Source: Hymenobacter crusticola (GTDB lineage: Bacteria > Bacteroidota > Bacteroidia > Cytophagales > Hymenobacteraceae). From it: 64,000 nucleotides of DNA. The translations under genes were made by a program, and so were the position numbers. The stretch spans positions 172,634 through 236,633 of the forward strand of contig NZ_MTSE01000009.1 of NCBI RefSeq assembly GCF_002154225.1. Reading direction: 5' to 3'. The notes under the pieces were generated by a model. That model worked only from the letters and a program-made list of their open reading frames with translations, was not told the DNA's origin and made no database searches. Shown here one piece after another: positions 16,244 to 25,252 of this stretch; the first letter of the stretch is position 1; the number at the start of each line of letters is the position of its first letter.

Positions 16244-19081
16244 TTAAGCACGCGCCGCGTTCAGCGTAGCGGCTTGTAGTGCCTTAAGCAACGTATGCAG
16301 ACCCGCAGAAGCATCGGCACCTAGCTGCACGTGCAGCGTGCGACGGTCGTTGTCGCGCAGGGCTACCAAGTCACCTTGGGCTTGGGCGTTCTTGAGCGTG
16401 CCAAAGGTGTAGGAGCGACCCGGCAGCGGCAAATCGTTCGGGTTATCGGCCGTGAGCTGCAAGAACAAGCCCGTGTTGGGGCCGCCTTTGTGGTACTGAC
16501 CGGTCGAGTGCAGGAAGCGCGGACCGTAGCCAAACGTGGTAGCCACGTGCAAATGTTGCTGGATGTACTCGCGCAGTTGCTCCAGGGCAGTGCTCAGCGC
16601 TGGCGTCTCCGTCAGGTAGGCCTGAATAGCCACGTAGTCGCCGGGGTGTGCTTGGAAGAACTGACTCAGCAGGCTAGTTGCATCGTTGCCAGAAGCTGTA
16701 GTGAAGTACTTCACGCCATCCGCTTCGAGGGCGGGCGTTTCTTCAGGCAGGCTACCTTTTTCGGTAACTTCCTTCATCAGACGGTCGGTGGCCGTTTTGG
16801 CGGCTTGCACGTTGGGCTGGTCGAAGGGGTTGATGCCGAGCACCGCGCCTACGATGGAGGTAGCCACTTCCCAGCGGAAGAATTCCTGGCCTAGGTCGAG
16901 GGTGTCTTCCATCAGGATGGTAATAACCGGATGACCAGCAGCGGCTAAAGCTTGCAGCTTCTGCTTGTTATCTTCGTCAGCTTCGTTCTGGTAGCCCACG
17001 TACACGAACACCCGATCGTTGCCGTAGATAGCAGGCTCCGCCAGCGGCTCACCGGCTACCGGCAGAATGCCTTTGCCTTCTTTGCCGGTGCTTTCAGCCA
17101 GCAGCTGCTCCAGCCACAAACCTAGGTCGCTCAGCGACAGAGGCGTGATGAGCGTCATCTTGTCGCGGCCTTGCTGGGCCAGTACGCCCAAGGCTACCCC
17201 TAGGTCTAGGCCAGGGTTCTGCTCCGTAGCGCCGTAAGCACCGCAAGCGCGCATCATGCGGATGGCGCGCTCCAGCAGTTCGCCTACGTTCAAGCCGTAG
17301 AGCGCTGCCGGTACCAAACCGAAGTACGTAAGAGCCGAGAAACGGCCGCCAACCTCGGTGAAGTTCAGGAAGATACGACGGTAACCTAGCTCCTCAGCCG
17401 TCTTAATGAACTTCGAGCCGGGGTCGGTAATGGCAATGAAGTTTTCGCCGGCTTTGTCGCCTTTTACGGCTTTCACCTTTTCGTAGAAGTAGTCGCCAAA
17501 CGCCAGCGGCTCAGCCGTGGTGCCCGATTTACTGGCCACAATGAACAGCGTCGTTTCGAGCGGCACGCTCTCTTCGATGTGGCGCACGGTACCGGGGTCG
17601 GTCGTGTCCAGGATGAGCATTTCGAGGCCGATTCCGCCTTTTTCGAACGACTTCTCAAATACGATAGGCGCCATGGTGCTGCCGCCCATGCCCATTACAA
17701 CCACGTGCGTGTAGCCCGCAGCGTGCATGTCGTGGGCAAACTGCTCCAACCCTGGAGCCGCAGGTACCATTGTTTCAGCAACGCGCAACCAGCCCATGAA
17801 GCTCCGGATGCTCTCCTGCGCTTCAGCGTTTTGGGTCCACAGCGTGGCTTCCTTCTGCCAGAAACCGTCGATGAAGTTGCTCGACTGGTACTCTTGCTTC
17901 TTCGAGTCGATGGCGCTCTGGTACGGACCTAGCTGGAAATCAGCGGGAACAACTTGCTCGGCAAAAGCTACTTGGCGCTTCTTCTCCAACGACTCCATCA
18001 GCTTGCCGAAGGGGTCTTTGAACTTCTGGGCGCCTTCTACTTCGAGCTGGTTGGTCAGGGCTTCCAGGTCCAAGCCTAGCTTGGGTAGGTCTTCGAGCAC
18101 CTGCTTCGCCTTGTCGAGGTTGTCTTCCAGACGCACGGCAGGGTTGCCTTTTTCGCGGAAGATGTCCAGCGTTTCGAGCGGAATAGTATTCACCGTGTGC
18201 GGCCCAATGAGGGTTTCCACGTACTTCAGGTCGTCGTATTTCGGGTTCTTGTTACCGGTGCTAGCCCACAACAGACGCTGCGAATTAGCGCCTTTGGCTT
18301 GCAAGGCTTCCCAACGCGGGCCCGAGAATATTTCCTTGTAGATCTGGTAGGCGGTTTTGGCGCTGGCAATGGCGACTTCGCCCACCAAGCCTTCGGCAAT
18401 CTTGCCCTTTTCGCCACCTTCGGCCACTAGCTTATCCAGCATGGGGTCGATGAGCACGTCGATGCGGCTGAGGAAGAAGCTCGCGACCGACGCAATTTTA
18501 TCGATGGGTTGACCCGCCTTTACGCGGTCTTCCATGCCTGCGATATACGCTTCGGCCACGAGGCGGTAACGCTCCAGACCAAAAATCAGCGTCACGTTCA
18601 CATTGATGCCTTCCGAGATGAGGCGGCGAATAGCGGGCAGGCCTTCCAGTGTGGCTGGCACCTTGATCATCACGTTCGGACGATCAACAGCCTTCCAGAA
18701 GCGCATGCCTTCCTCGATGGTGCCCTCCGTGTCGTTCACTAGCTCGGGCGAAACCTCTAGGCTTACGTAGCCGTCGCCGGAGTTATCGTTGGAGTCATAG
18801 AGGGGGCGGAACAGGTCGCAAGCTTGCTGCACGTCGCCGATGGCGAGCGACGTGTAAATTTCTTCTGCCGACTTGTTTTGCAGCGCCAGCGAGCGGATTA
18901 CGGCGTCGTAGTCGTCGCTGCCGCCGATGGCTTTCTCGAAAATAGCCGGGTTGGAAGTCACGCCGCGCAGGCTGTCCTCCTTAATGAGTTTCTGCAACTC
19001 CCCGTTGATCAGGATTTTGCGGCGAATAAAGTCCAGCCAAATGCTCTGGTTGAACTCGCGAATAGCAACTAATGGGTTCAT
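16244..19081 (-). CDS. tal-pgi: bifunctional transaldolase/phosphoglucose isomerase
   Basis: A 945-residue fusion. Residues 1 to about 370 are transaldolase (SLRGVTSNPAIFEKAI; Schiff-base lysine in VMIKVPATLEG). The remainder is a phosphoglucose isomerase-like domain with GMGGSTMAP, SKSGTTAEPLAFGDYF and GYGPRFLHSTGQYHKGG. It links the non-oxidative pentose phosphate pathway to glycolysis in the cytoplasm. I chose MNPLVAIREFNQ (19081) because the 19 residues upstream are not family-like. It follows transketolase in the same direction but has a terminator in between. Confidence 0.93.
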   Translation of the reverse strand: MNPLVAIREFNQSIWLDFIRRKILINGELQKLIKEDSLRGVTSNPAIFEKAIGGSDDYDAVIRSLALQNKSAEEIYTSLAIGDVQQACDLFRPLYDSNDNSGDGYVSLEVSPELVNDTEGTIEEGMRFWKAVDRPNVMIKVPATLEGLPAIRRLISEGINVNVTLIFGLERYRLVAEAYIAGMEDRVKAGQPIDKIASVASFFLSRIDVLIDPMLDKLVAEGGEKGKIAEGLVGEVAIASAKTAYQIYKEIFSGPRWEALQAKGANSQRLLWASTGNKNPKYDDLKYVETLIGPHTVNTIPLETLDIFREKGNPAVRLEDNLDKAKQVLEDLPKLGLDLEALTNQLEVEGAQKFKDPFGKLMESLEKKRQVAFAEQVVPADFQLGPYQSAIDSKKQEYQSSNFIDGFWQKEATLWTQNAEAQESIRSFMGWLRVAETMVPAAPGLEQFAHDMHAAGYTHVVVMGMGGSTMAPIVFEKSFEKGGIGLEMLILDTTDPGTVRHIEESVPLETTLFIVASKSGTTAEPLAFGDYFYEKVKAVKGDKAGENFIAITDPGSKFIKTAEELGYRRIFLNFTEVGGRFSALTYFGLVPAALYGLNVGELLERAIRMMRACGAYGATEQNPGLDLGVALGVLAQQGRDKMTLITPLSLSDLGLWLEQLLAESTGKEGKGILPVAGEPLAEPAIYGNDRVFVYVGYQNEADEDNKQKLQALAAAGHPVITILMEDTLDLGQEFFRWEVATSIVGAVLGINPFDQPNVQAAKTATDRLMKEVTEKGSLPEETPALEADGVKYFTTASGNDATSLLSQFFQAHPGDYVAIQAYLTETPALSTALEQLREYIQQHLHVATTFGYGPRFLHSTGQYHKGGPNTGLFLQLTADNPNDLPLPGRSYTFGTLKNAQAQGDLVALRDNDRRTLHVQLGADASAGLHTLLKALQAATLNAARA

Positions 19082-19235
19082 GAAAGTGGGGTTGAAAGAA
19101 CCGTTTGATGAATGGCGCGTGCTGAACAAAGGGGCCAATGCCGCCTCAAGCAGCGGAACCTAGCGGCGGTTGCAAGCTAGGTCCTGACGTCAGCAGTACG
19201 AATACGCATACGTTCTACGCGTTAATAAGAACAAG

Positions 19236-19303
19236 AACGCGAGGCTTTTGCTTAGTACCTAGGTGAGGTTACACACCCGGGCACCAAGCAAAAGCCTCGC
19301 GTT
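19236..19303 (-). terminator. hairpin after transketolase
   Basis: AACGCGAGGCTTTTGCTT (19236-19253) pairs with AAGCAAAAGCCTCGCGTT (19286-19303), 18 bp, around a 32-nt loop that contains ACCTAGGT and CCCGGG palindromes. It starts before the tkt stop and ends transcription ahead of tal-pgi. Confidence 0.7.
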
Positions 19304-19308
19304 AGGCC

Positions 19309-21363
19309 TTACGAAACCACTTGCTTCTTATCTTCTTCGGCAGGCTGGTCTTGCAATACAGTGTGGGCCGTTTTCACGACGTTCTCCACCGTGAAGCCGA
19401 ACTCCTCGAACAGGTGCTCCGCCGGAGCCGACTCGCCGAAGCGGTTCATGCTGATGCTCGTGCCCTCGTCGGTAGCGTACTTGGCCCAGCCGATGGGCGA
19501 ACCAGCCTCAATGGTCACGCGCTTGCGTACGGAAGGCGGCAATACTTGCTCTTTGTAGGCTTTGTCTTGGTGCTCAAACAGCTCCCACGATGGCATGCTC
19601 ACCACGCGGGTAGCAATGCCTTCGCTTTGCAGCGCCTTCTGCGAGGCCAACGCTAGGCTCACTTCCGAACCCGTTGCGATGAGAATCAGCTTGGGCGTGC
19701 CACCGTCGGCTTCGCTCAGGATGTACGCGCCTTTGGCTACACCTTCGCGGGCCGAGCCCATCGTGCTCTGGTCGAAGATCGGCAGTTTCTGACGCGACAG
19801 GATGAGGCAGACGGGCGACTTCGGCGTGTTCATGGCAATGCGCCAGGCTTCGGTTGTTTCGTTGGCGTCGCCGGGGCGCAGCACTACTACGTTGGGCAGG
19901 GTGCGCAATGACACGATTTGCTCGATGGGCTGGTGCGTTGGGCCGTCTTCACCGAGGCCGATGCTGTCGTGGGTGAACACGAACGTCGAAGCCGACTCGG
20001 CCAGGGCCGTGAGGCGGATAGCACCGCGCATGTAGTCGGAGAAGGTGAGGAAGGTACCGCCGTACGTACGCAGGCCGGCGTGGTGGGCAATGCCGTTCAT
20101 GATACCGCCCATGGCGTGCTCGCGCACCCCAAACCAGATGTTGCTGCGCTCGTAGTGGCCAGGCTGGAATGAGTCGTCGCCCGACTTGTCCATCTCGTTC
20201 GACGAAGCTAGGTCAGCCGAGCCGCCGAACATAAACGGCACCGCTTTCTTAATGGCTACCAATGCCTTGCCCGAAGCTTGACGGGTAGCTAGCTCGCCAT
20301 CGGCGGCGGTGTACACCGGCAGGTCCTTGTCCCAGCCTTCGGGCAGGTTGCCGTTGAAGGAAACGTGGAACTGGTCGGCCTCGGCCTTAAATTCCTGCTC
20401 GTACTGCTGGAACTTCGCGTCCCACTCTTTTTGCAGCTCGGCGCCTTGTTGGCCGGGGGCGCGCAGGTGCTCGTACACTTCGTCAGGCACTACGAACGTC
20501 GCCTCGGGGTCCCAGCCGTAGAACTCTTTGGTTTTCTTGACGTTGTCGGGGCCAAGTGGGCTGCCGTGCGATTTGTTGGTGCCCGCTAGCGGCGAACCGA
20601 AACCGATGATGGTTTTCACCGAAATAATCGATGGCTTATCCTTTACTTCTTGGGCCGCTTTGATAGCGGCTTCAATCTCGTCGAGGTTGTTACCGTCCAG
20701 CACGTGCTGGGTGTGCCAGCCATACGCATCGAAACGCTTCATTGCGTCTTCGGTGTAGGCTAGGCTGGTGGGGCCGTCGAGCGAGATGTTGTTGTCGTCG
20801 TAGAGGTAAATGAGCTTCCCGAGCTGCAAGTGCCCGGCCAGCGAAGCTGCTTCGGAGGCAATACCTTCCATCAGGTCGCCGTCGCTGACGATGGAGTAGG
20901 TGTAGTGGTCCTGAATGCCTTCGTAGCCGGGCTTGTTATACAGCGCAGCTAGGTGCGCTTCAGCCATTGCCATTCCCACGCCGTTGGCAAAACCCTGGCC
21001 CAGTGGGCCGGTAGTTACCTCGATGCCGGGCGTCACATTCGACTCAGGGTGACCAGGGGTACGAGCACCTGCCTGGCGGAACTGCTTCAGCTCGTCCATG
21101 CTCAGGTCGTAGCCGTAGAGGTGCAGCATGCTATACAGGAGGGCCGACCCGTGGCCGGCCGACAATACAAACCGGTCCCGGTTAGGCCATTTGGGGTCTT
21201 GTGGGTTGAAGCGCAAGAAGCGCGACCATAATACATAGGCCATTGGGGCGGCGCCCAGCGGCAGACCAGGGTGGCCCGAATTAGCCTTCTGCACCATATC
21301 GACCGACAATAGTCGGATGGTATCGACGCTAAGCTGTTCCAGGGAGGTGGTTGTTGAAGCCAT
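19309..21363 (-). CDS. tkt: transketolase
   Basis: The 684-residue thiamine diphosphate enzyme transfers two-carbon units between ketoses and aldoses in the pentose phosphate pathway. The TPP site is GDGDLMEG-like (VSDGDLMEGIASEAASLAGH). The family-typical VQKANSGHPGLPLGAAPMAY is near the N terminus and GLGEDGPTHQPIEQ in the pyrimidine domain. Full length; one protein rather than the split form. It sits with tal-pgi, forming a small pentose-phosphate group. Confidence 0.95.
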   Translation of the reverse strand: MASTTTSLEQLSVDTIRLLSVDMVQKANSGHPGLPLGAAPMAYVLWSRFLRFNPQDPKWPNRDRFVLSAGHGSALLYSMLHLYGYDLSMDELKQFRQAGARTPGHPESNVTPGIEVTTGPLGQGFANGVGMAMAEAHLAALYNKPGYEGIQDHYTYSIVSDGDLMEGIASEAASLAGHLQLGKLIYLYDDNNISLDGPTSLAYTEDAMKRFDAYGWHTQHVLDGNNLDEIEAAIKAAQEVKDKPSIISVKTIIGFGSPLAGTNKSHGSPLGPDNVKKTKEFYGWDPEATFVVPDEVYEHLRAPGQQGAELQKEWDAKFQQYEQEFKAEADQFHVSFNGNLPEGWDKDLPVYTAADGELATRQASGKALVAIKKAVPFMFGGSADLASSNEMDKSGDDSFQPGHYERSNIWFGVREHAMGGIMNGIAHHAGLRTYGGTFLTFSDYMRGAIRLTALAESASTFVFTHDSIGLGEDGPTHQPIEQIVSLRTLPNVVVLRPGDANETTEAWRIAMNTPKSPVCLILSRQKLPIFDQSTMGSAREGVAKGAYILSEADGGTPKLILIATGSEVSLALASQKALQSEGIATRVVSMPSWELFEHQDKAYKEQVLPPSVRKRVTIEAGSPIGWAKYATDEGTSISMNRFGESAPAEHLFEEFGFTVENVVKTAHTVLQDQPAEEDKKQVVS

Positions 21364-21720
21364 GAAAAAAGGGTTGATTGAAAAGGCGTTTGGAAGACAA
21401 CAAGAAAGCAGGGAAAAGTGATGTGGGACGACACAACCCGCTTGGACGCGTACGAAATGCTACGCTCTTCGGCCGAAAAACCGAATGAGGCCGGCAAAGT
21501 AGGCATTCTTGGCAAGTAGCACAACGATTAGCGGTGAAACTACACAATCGTTTGTGCCTATTTGTAGAATAAAGACGCCTTTGTGTGTTATTAGTTAAAG
21601 GAAGCTTGCAAATAGCTTTCTTGGTAGGATAATAAGTAGCAGGGGCTGTTACCTTCGCCAGCCAGAGTACTGAGTTGCTTCCTATGGGGTCATTTTAAGG
21701 GCATAGTCTAGCTTTAAGGA
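21364..21720. other. divergent intergenic region tkt / exonuclease
   Basis: About 357 bp with no ORF of interest. It must hold both promoters. TACCTTCG at 21650-21657 is one mismatch from TAnnTTTG and faces the exonuclease gene; no convincing -33 element goes with it. Confidence 0.35.
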
Positions 21721-22368
21721 GTGAGAGAGTTTTTGCTATTCGTCGATACGGAAACGTCGGGGCTGCCTACCGATTGGAGCCAGCCGTACGCGGCCGAGCA
21801 AAACTGGCCTTACATTGTGCAGTTGGCCTGGGCGCTTTATACCAAGGAGGGCGAGCAGGTGAAAGCCGAGAATTACTACTTGCCGCTTCCCGACGGGGTA
21901 GCTATTAGTCCTTCTTCGGCCAAAGTTCATGGCCTAACGCCTGAGTTTCTGCAAGCGCACGGCGAAAGCAGGAGCTTGGTAATGCAGCGCTTACACGACG
22001 ACCTAGCCCAGTACCAGCCCCTGGTAGTGGCGCACTTCATGGAACTCGACCTACACATGATCGGAGCGGGCTTTTATCGGGCCCACCTTGACAACCCGCT
22101 ACAAAGCTTACCAACCTTTTGCACCATGAAACTGACTGAGGGGTTTGTGCGGCCAGCGCAGCAGCGCTACTTATCGCTGGGCGATTTGTACAAGCGGCTT
22201 TTCCACGAGCCCTTGCTGCACCAGCACGATGCCTGGGTAGATGCGCAAGCCGCAGCGCGCTGTTTTTTCGAGTTAATACGCAGTGGAGACATAAACGAAC
22301 AAACGATTGCGCGCCAGCAGCTACCGCAAGAAATTGCGGTGCAACGTCGCCGTTGGTGGCAACTTTAG
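21721..22368 (+). CDS. DnaQ-like 3'-5' exonuclease
   Basis: A 215-residue DEDDh exonuclease. Motif I is VDTETSGLP, motif II lies around VVAHFMELDLHMIGAGF, and motif III is HDAWVDAQAAARCF. It starts at a GTG (21721); no nearby ATG would keep motif I. It is 109 bp upstream of, and co-directional with, the cNMP/CBS/nucleotidyltransferase gene, so the two are likely co-transcribed. Related gene pairs exist elsewhere in Bacteroidota. It may trim DNA or RNA; no polymerase gene is nearby. Confidence 0.82.
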   Translation: MREFLLFVDTETSGLPTDWSQPYAAEQNWPYIVQLAWALYTKEGEQVKAENYYLPLPDGVAISPSSAKVHGLTPEFLQAHGESRSLVMQRLHDDLAQYQPLVVAHFMELDLHMIGAGFYRAHLDNPLQSLPTFCTMKLTEGFVRPAQQRYLSLGDLYKRLFHEPLLHQHDAWVDAQAAARCFFELIRSGDINEQTIARQQLPQEIAVQRRRWWQL

Positions 22369-22477
22369 GCACTATTGCCCAGATTTGCTGGCGCATGAGC
22401 TAGGAAGCCGGCCTCAAACAACGCATTCCCGCTCGTGCCTAGCTACCTTACGCACTCCTTATTAAGATGCCCGCTCT

Positions 22478-24385
22478 ATGAACGAGGACCGCTTAGCTTT
22501 TCTGAAAACCGTGACGCCCTTCAATGTGCTGCCCGATGATGTGCTGCGCGGCGTGGTGGACTTGCTGCAAGAGGTACGCCACCCGAAGGAGGGCGTTATT
22601 CACTTGCAGGATGAGTCGAAGATGCGGGGATTGGAAATCGTTGTGGAAGGCGAGTACGAGACGTTTTTCTACGACAGCGAACAGAACAAGCGCGTTATTG
22701 AGTACTATCGCCGGGGCTCCTGCTACGGCGGCGTATCCATTCTGCTGAACAAAAAGCGGTCTATCCGGACCGTGATTGCCAAGAAAGGCACGCTCGTGTA
22801 TTTCCTGCACCGTCACGATTTCAAGGCGTTATGCCAAGCGTACGAGGCCTTTTTTCATTACTTCACGGCTCGTTATGGTCAGCGTATGCTCGACGATGAG
22901 TACGCGCACTTTGTGAAGCCCTCGCGGGCGCCGGAGGAAAATGCCATCGCGGCCGATCAGTTCTATTCGCGTCGCATCGAGGCCATTGAGTTTCGCGACT
23001 TGGTGACGTGCCCGCAGGAGGCGCCCGTGTACGAAGCCGCCCGCGCCATGGCGGAAGGCAAGACCAGCTGCTTGTTTGTGACCGATGCGCAAGCCAATAT
23101 CATTGGCTACGTAACCGACATCACCCTGCGTGACAACGTGGTAGCTAGGCAGGCACCCACCGATTCGCCAGTGGCGAGTATTATGGATGCGCCGGTGGTT
23201 TCCATCGAGAGTACCGCTTACGTGTATGAGGCGCTGCTGCTGATGTTTCGGACCAAGACGCGCTACTTGCTGATCAGCCGCAACGGCGAGTACATCGGGT
23301 TTATCAGCCGCAATAAGCTGCTCAGCGACCAGGGCCAGTCGCCGTTCGTGTTCATTCAGTCGGTGCGGCAGGCGCTGTCGGTGAATGAGCTGAAGCGGCG
23401 CTGGGAAGAGGTGCCCAAAATGGTGTACCAGCTGCTGAACCGTGGCGTGCGGGCCGAAATTGTAAACCAGGTCATTACGGCCGTGGCCGATACTATTGCT
23501 CTGCGCGTGATTGAGGGCGTAGTGGTGGAGATGGGCCCCCCGCCGGCCAAGTTCGTGTTCATGGTGCTCGGTAGCGAAGGCCGCAAGGAGCAAACGCTGC
23601 TCACCGACCAAGACAACGCCATCATCTACGAAGACAAAGCCAACGAGCACCGCGAGGAGGTGCGCGAGTATTTTCTGCGCTTCGCCGAAATTATTTCTGA
23701 CCGCCTCAACTCCATCGGATTTAGCTTCTGCGAGGGCGGCTACATGGCCAAAAACCCGAAGTGGACTCATTCCTTATCGCACTGGAAGCGCAACTACCAG
23801 GAGTGGATGGCCGAGTCGAACCCCGATACGGTAATGAAATTTTCGGCCTTTTTTGACTGTCGTTACCTCTACGGCGAACCTATTATCATGGCCGAGTTGA
23901 AGGAGTTCATGAATCAGGAAATGCAACGCCCTTTGGAGAGCTTCTTCTTTCACATGACCAAGAATGCTCTCCAATACGAGCCCTCCCTCACGTTCTTCCG
24001 CAACATCCGCACGTTTGCTAGGGGCAACCAGCAGGTATTCAACCTGAAGAAAACCATGACGCCCATCGTAGATTTGGTGCGTGTGTATGCGCTCAAGCAC
24101 CGCATCTTCCTCACGAATACCGGCGAACGGCTGGAGGCGCTGTGGCATGAGCAGGTGTTCACCGAAAAAGAGTACCAGGAGCTGCTGCACGCGTATTATT
24201 ACCTGATGGGCATGCGCCTGAAGAAACAAGCCGTGCAGATCATCAACGACCGCACCGCCCCCGATAATTACCTAGACCCCAATAAGCTGACCAAAGTAGA
24301 GCAAGTGACGCTCAAGGAAATTTTCAAAGTGATTTCCGACTTTCAAGTGCGCATCAAGGTTGGCTTCACGAAGTCGTTGTATTAA
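22478..24385 (+). CDS. cyclic-nucleotide/CBS/DUF294 nucleotidyltransferase
   Basis: A 635-residue cytoplasmic signalling-type protein. Residues ~10-135 form a cyclic-nucleotide-binding-like domain (EGVIHLQDE...GGVSILLNKKRSIRT). A CBS pair spans ~165-285 (TSCLFVTDAQANIIGYVTD; YLLISRNGEYIGFI). The DUF294 nucleotidyltransferase-like domain has GSEGRKEQTLLTDQDNAIIY around 365-385, and a C-terminal DUF294 substrate-binding domain completes it. The layout resembles GlnD-like regulators, but the target is unknown. It is the second gene of a two-gene unit with the exonuclease. Confidence 0.85.
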   Translation: MNEDRLAFLKTVTPFNVLPDDVLRGVVDLLQEVRHPKEGVIHLQDESKMRGLEIVVEGEYETFFYDSEQNKRVIEYYRRGSCYGGVSILLNKKRSIRTVIAKKGTLVYFLHRHDFKALCQAYEAFFHYFTARYGQRMLDDEYAHFVKPSRAPEENAIAADQFYSRRIEAIEFRDLVTCPQEAPVYEAARAMAEGKTSCLFVTDAQANIIGYVTDITLRDNVVARQAPTDSPVASIMDAPVVSIESTAYVYEALLLMFRTKTRYLLISRNGEYIGFISRNKLLSDQGQSPFVFIQSVRQALSVNELKRRWEEVPKMVYQLLNRGVRAEIVNQVITAVADTIALRVIEGVVVEMGPPPAKFVFMVLGSEGRKEQTLLTDQDNAIIYEDKANEHREEVREYFLRFAEIISDRLNSIGFSFCEGGYMAKNPKWTHSLSHWKRNYQEWMAESNPDTVMKFSAFFDCRYLYGEPIIMAELKEFMNQEMQRPLESFFFHMTKNALQYEPSLTFFRNIRTFARGNQQVFNLKKTMTPIVDLVRVYALKHRIFLTNTGERLEALWHEQVFTEKEYQELLHAYYYLMGMRLKKQAVQIINDRTAPDNYLDPNKLTKVEQVTLKEIFKVISDFQVRIKVGFTKSLY

Positions 24386-24392
24386 ATAAAAC

Positions 24393-24433
24393 AGGCCCCG
24401 TAGCGCAGAAAGTCGTTCCGCACTACGGGGCCT
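24393..24433. terminator. hairpin terminator
   Basis: AGGCCCCGTAGCGC (24393-24406) pairs with GCACTACGGGGCCT (24420-24433), one G-T pair. It separates the convergent CBS protein gene and the coiled-coil protein gene. Confidence 0.7.
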
Positions 24434-24451
24434 ATTCTCGTCAACTGAAGC

Positions 24452-24841
24452 TTAGTGTACAATGCGCAGCTCGTAATCAGTGCCGCCGTCGAGGGCCTTG
24501 ACGGCGAATGCGCCTACACGGCTGGGGCCGTACCCTAGGTTTACTTTCACGAACTCGTCGCGGACCGGTAGCAGCTCTAGTATTTCCTGGCGCAAGGAAG
24601 CTAGGTCTTCCTGCATATTCTGGAGTTTGAGCTGCACCTCGTCGGCTTGCTGGTCGAAGCTGCCGGTAGCGGGGCGTTGCTCGAAGGATTGCTCTGCTTC
24701 GGCCACTTCGGCATCCATTACGGGAAGGTTGCGGGCAGCGATGGTTGCTTTGCGCACTTCCTCTTCGGCTTCGAGGTAAGCCCTAACTTTTTCTTCAAGC
24801 GGAACCAAAGAAGGGTCGAGGTAGTCGAGGTTGCTGGCCAT
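24452..24841 (-). CDS. hypothetical coiled-coil protein
   Basis: A 129-residue protein starting at MASNLDYLDPSLVP (24841). The ATG at 24979 would run into the DUF2256 gene and is rejected. A long acidic coiled-coil region (KVRAYLEAEEEVRKA; QADEVQLKLQNMQEDLASLRQEI) is followed by a small beta-like end (RVGAFAVKALDGGTDYELRIVH). No signal peptide. No family recognised. Confidence 0.55.
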   Translation of the reverse strand: MASNLDYLDPSLVPLEEKVRAYLEAEEEVRKATIAARNLPVMDAEVAEAEQSFEQRPATGSFDQQADEVQLKLQNMQEDLASLRQEILELLPVRDEFVKVNLGYGPSRVGAFAVKALDGGTDYELRIVH

Positions 24842-24951
24842 AGGGAGAGGCAAAATGAAGTAAGTAGTCAGCCCAACAACGCAAAGAAGCCCGGCAAGGA
24901 TGCATCGCCCTACAGAATCAACGGTGCTTAGCGCGCTTCGGTCGTTGGGCC

Positions 24952-25122
24952 CTAGGCCCGGGGCTTGTTGCGCTGGCACTTTTCGCCGCAGTACTTCACC
25001 TCATCCCAGCAATTGCGCCACTTCTTGCGGTAGGCAAACGGCCGGCCGCAGGTCAGGCAAACCTTGGTGGGTAGGGTCGTTTTGGTAAAGCGGGGTGTGC
25101 CGTCTGACTTGGCGTGGGGCAT
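24952..25122 (-). CDS. DUF2256 small zinc-ribbon protein
   Basis: A 56-residue ORF, too short for a usual ORF cut-off. It reads MPHAKSDGTPRF..., then CLTCGRPFAYRKKW and WDEVKYCGEKC. The cysteine pairs C22/C25 and C45/C49 are spaced to bind one zinc. The RPFxxRKKWxxxWDEVKYCxxxC pattern is the DUF2256 family, whose role is unknown. It lies 110 bp upstream of the coiled-coil gene in the same direction. Confidence 0.85.
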   Translation of the reverse strand: MPHAKSDGTPRFTKTTLPTKVCLTCGRPFAYRKKWRNCWDEVKYCGEKCQRNKPRA

Positions 25123-25240
25123 ACGAGAGCGGGGTAAGTCGGAGGGCTGCGGTTCTGAATGGATGTGCGTACGAGGTATCGTTGAAAACAGCTCGGCTCA
25201 CGTATTAGTTACAAATGCCTAGCCGCCGGCTACGTCCACT

Positions 25241-25248
25241 TATCTTTG
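25241..25248 (+). promoter_or_regulatory. -7 promoter element of the methyltransferase gene
   Basis: TATCTTTG fits TAnnTTTG exactly and lies only five bases before the ATG at 25253. The transcript would be leaderless or nearly so, or translation may begin further in. Confidence 0.45.
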
Positions 25249-25252
25249 CCTC

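Noticed and set aside
16331..16894. 187-codon frame on + strand
   Set aside because: Antisense shadow of the Pgi part of tal-pgi.
22829..23770. 313-codon open frame on - strand
   Set aside because: Lies fully antisense to the cNMP/CBS/nucleotidyltransferase gene; His/Arg-rich shadow with no family features.
24952..24979. ATG at 24979 as start of the coiled-coil gene
   Set aside because: It would overlap the DUF2256 gene; residues before 24841 look like translated non-coding sequence.
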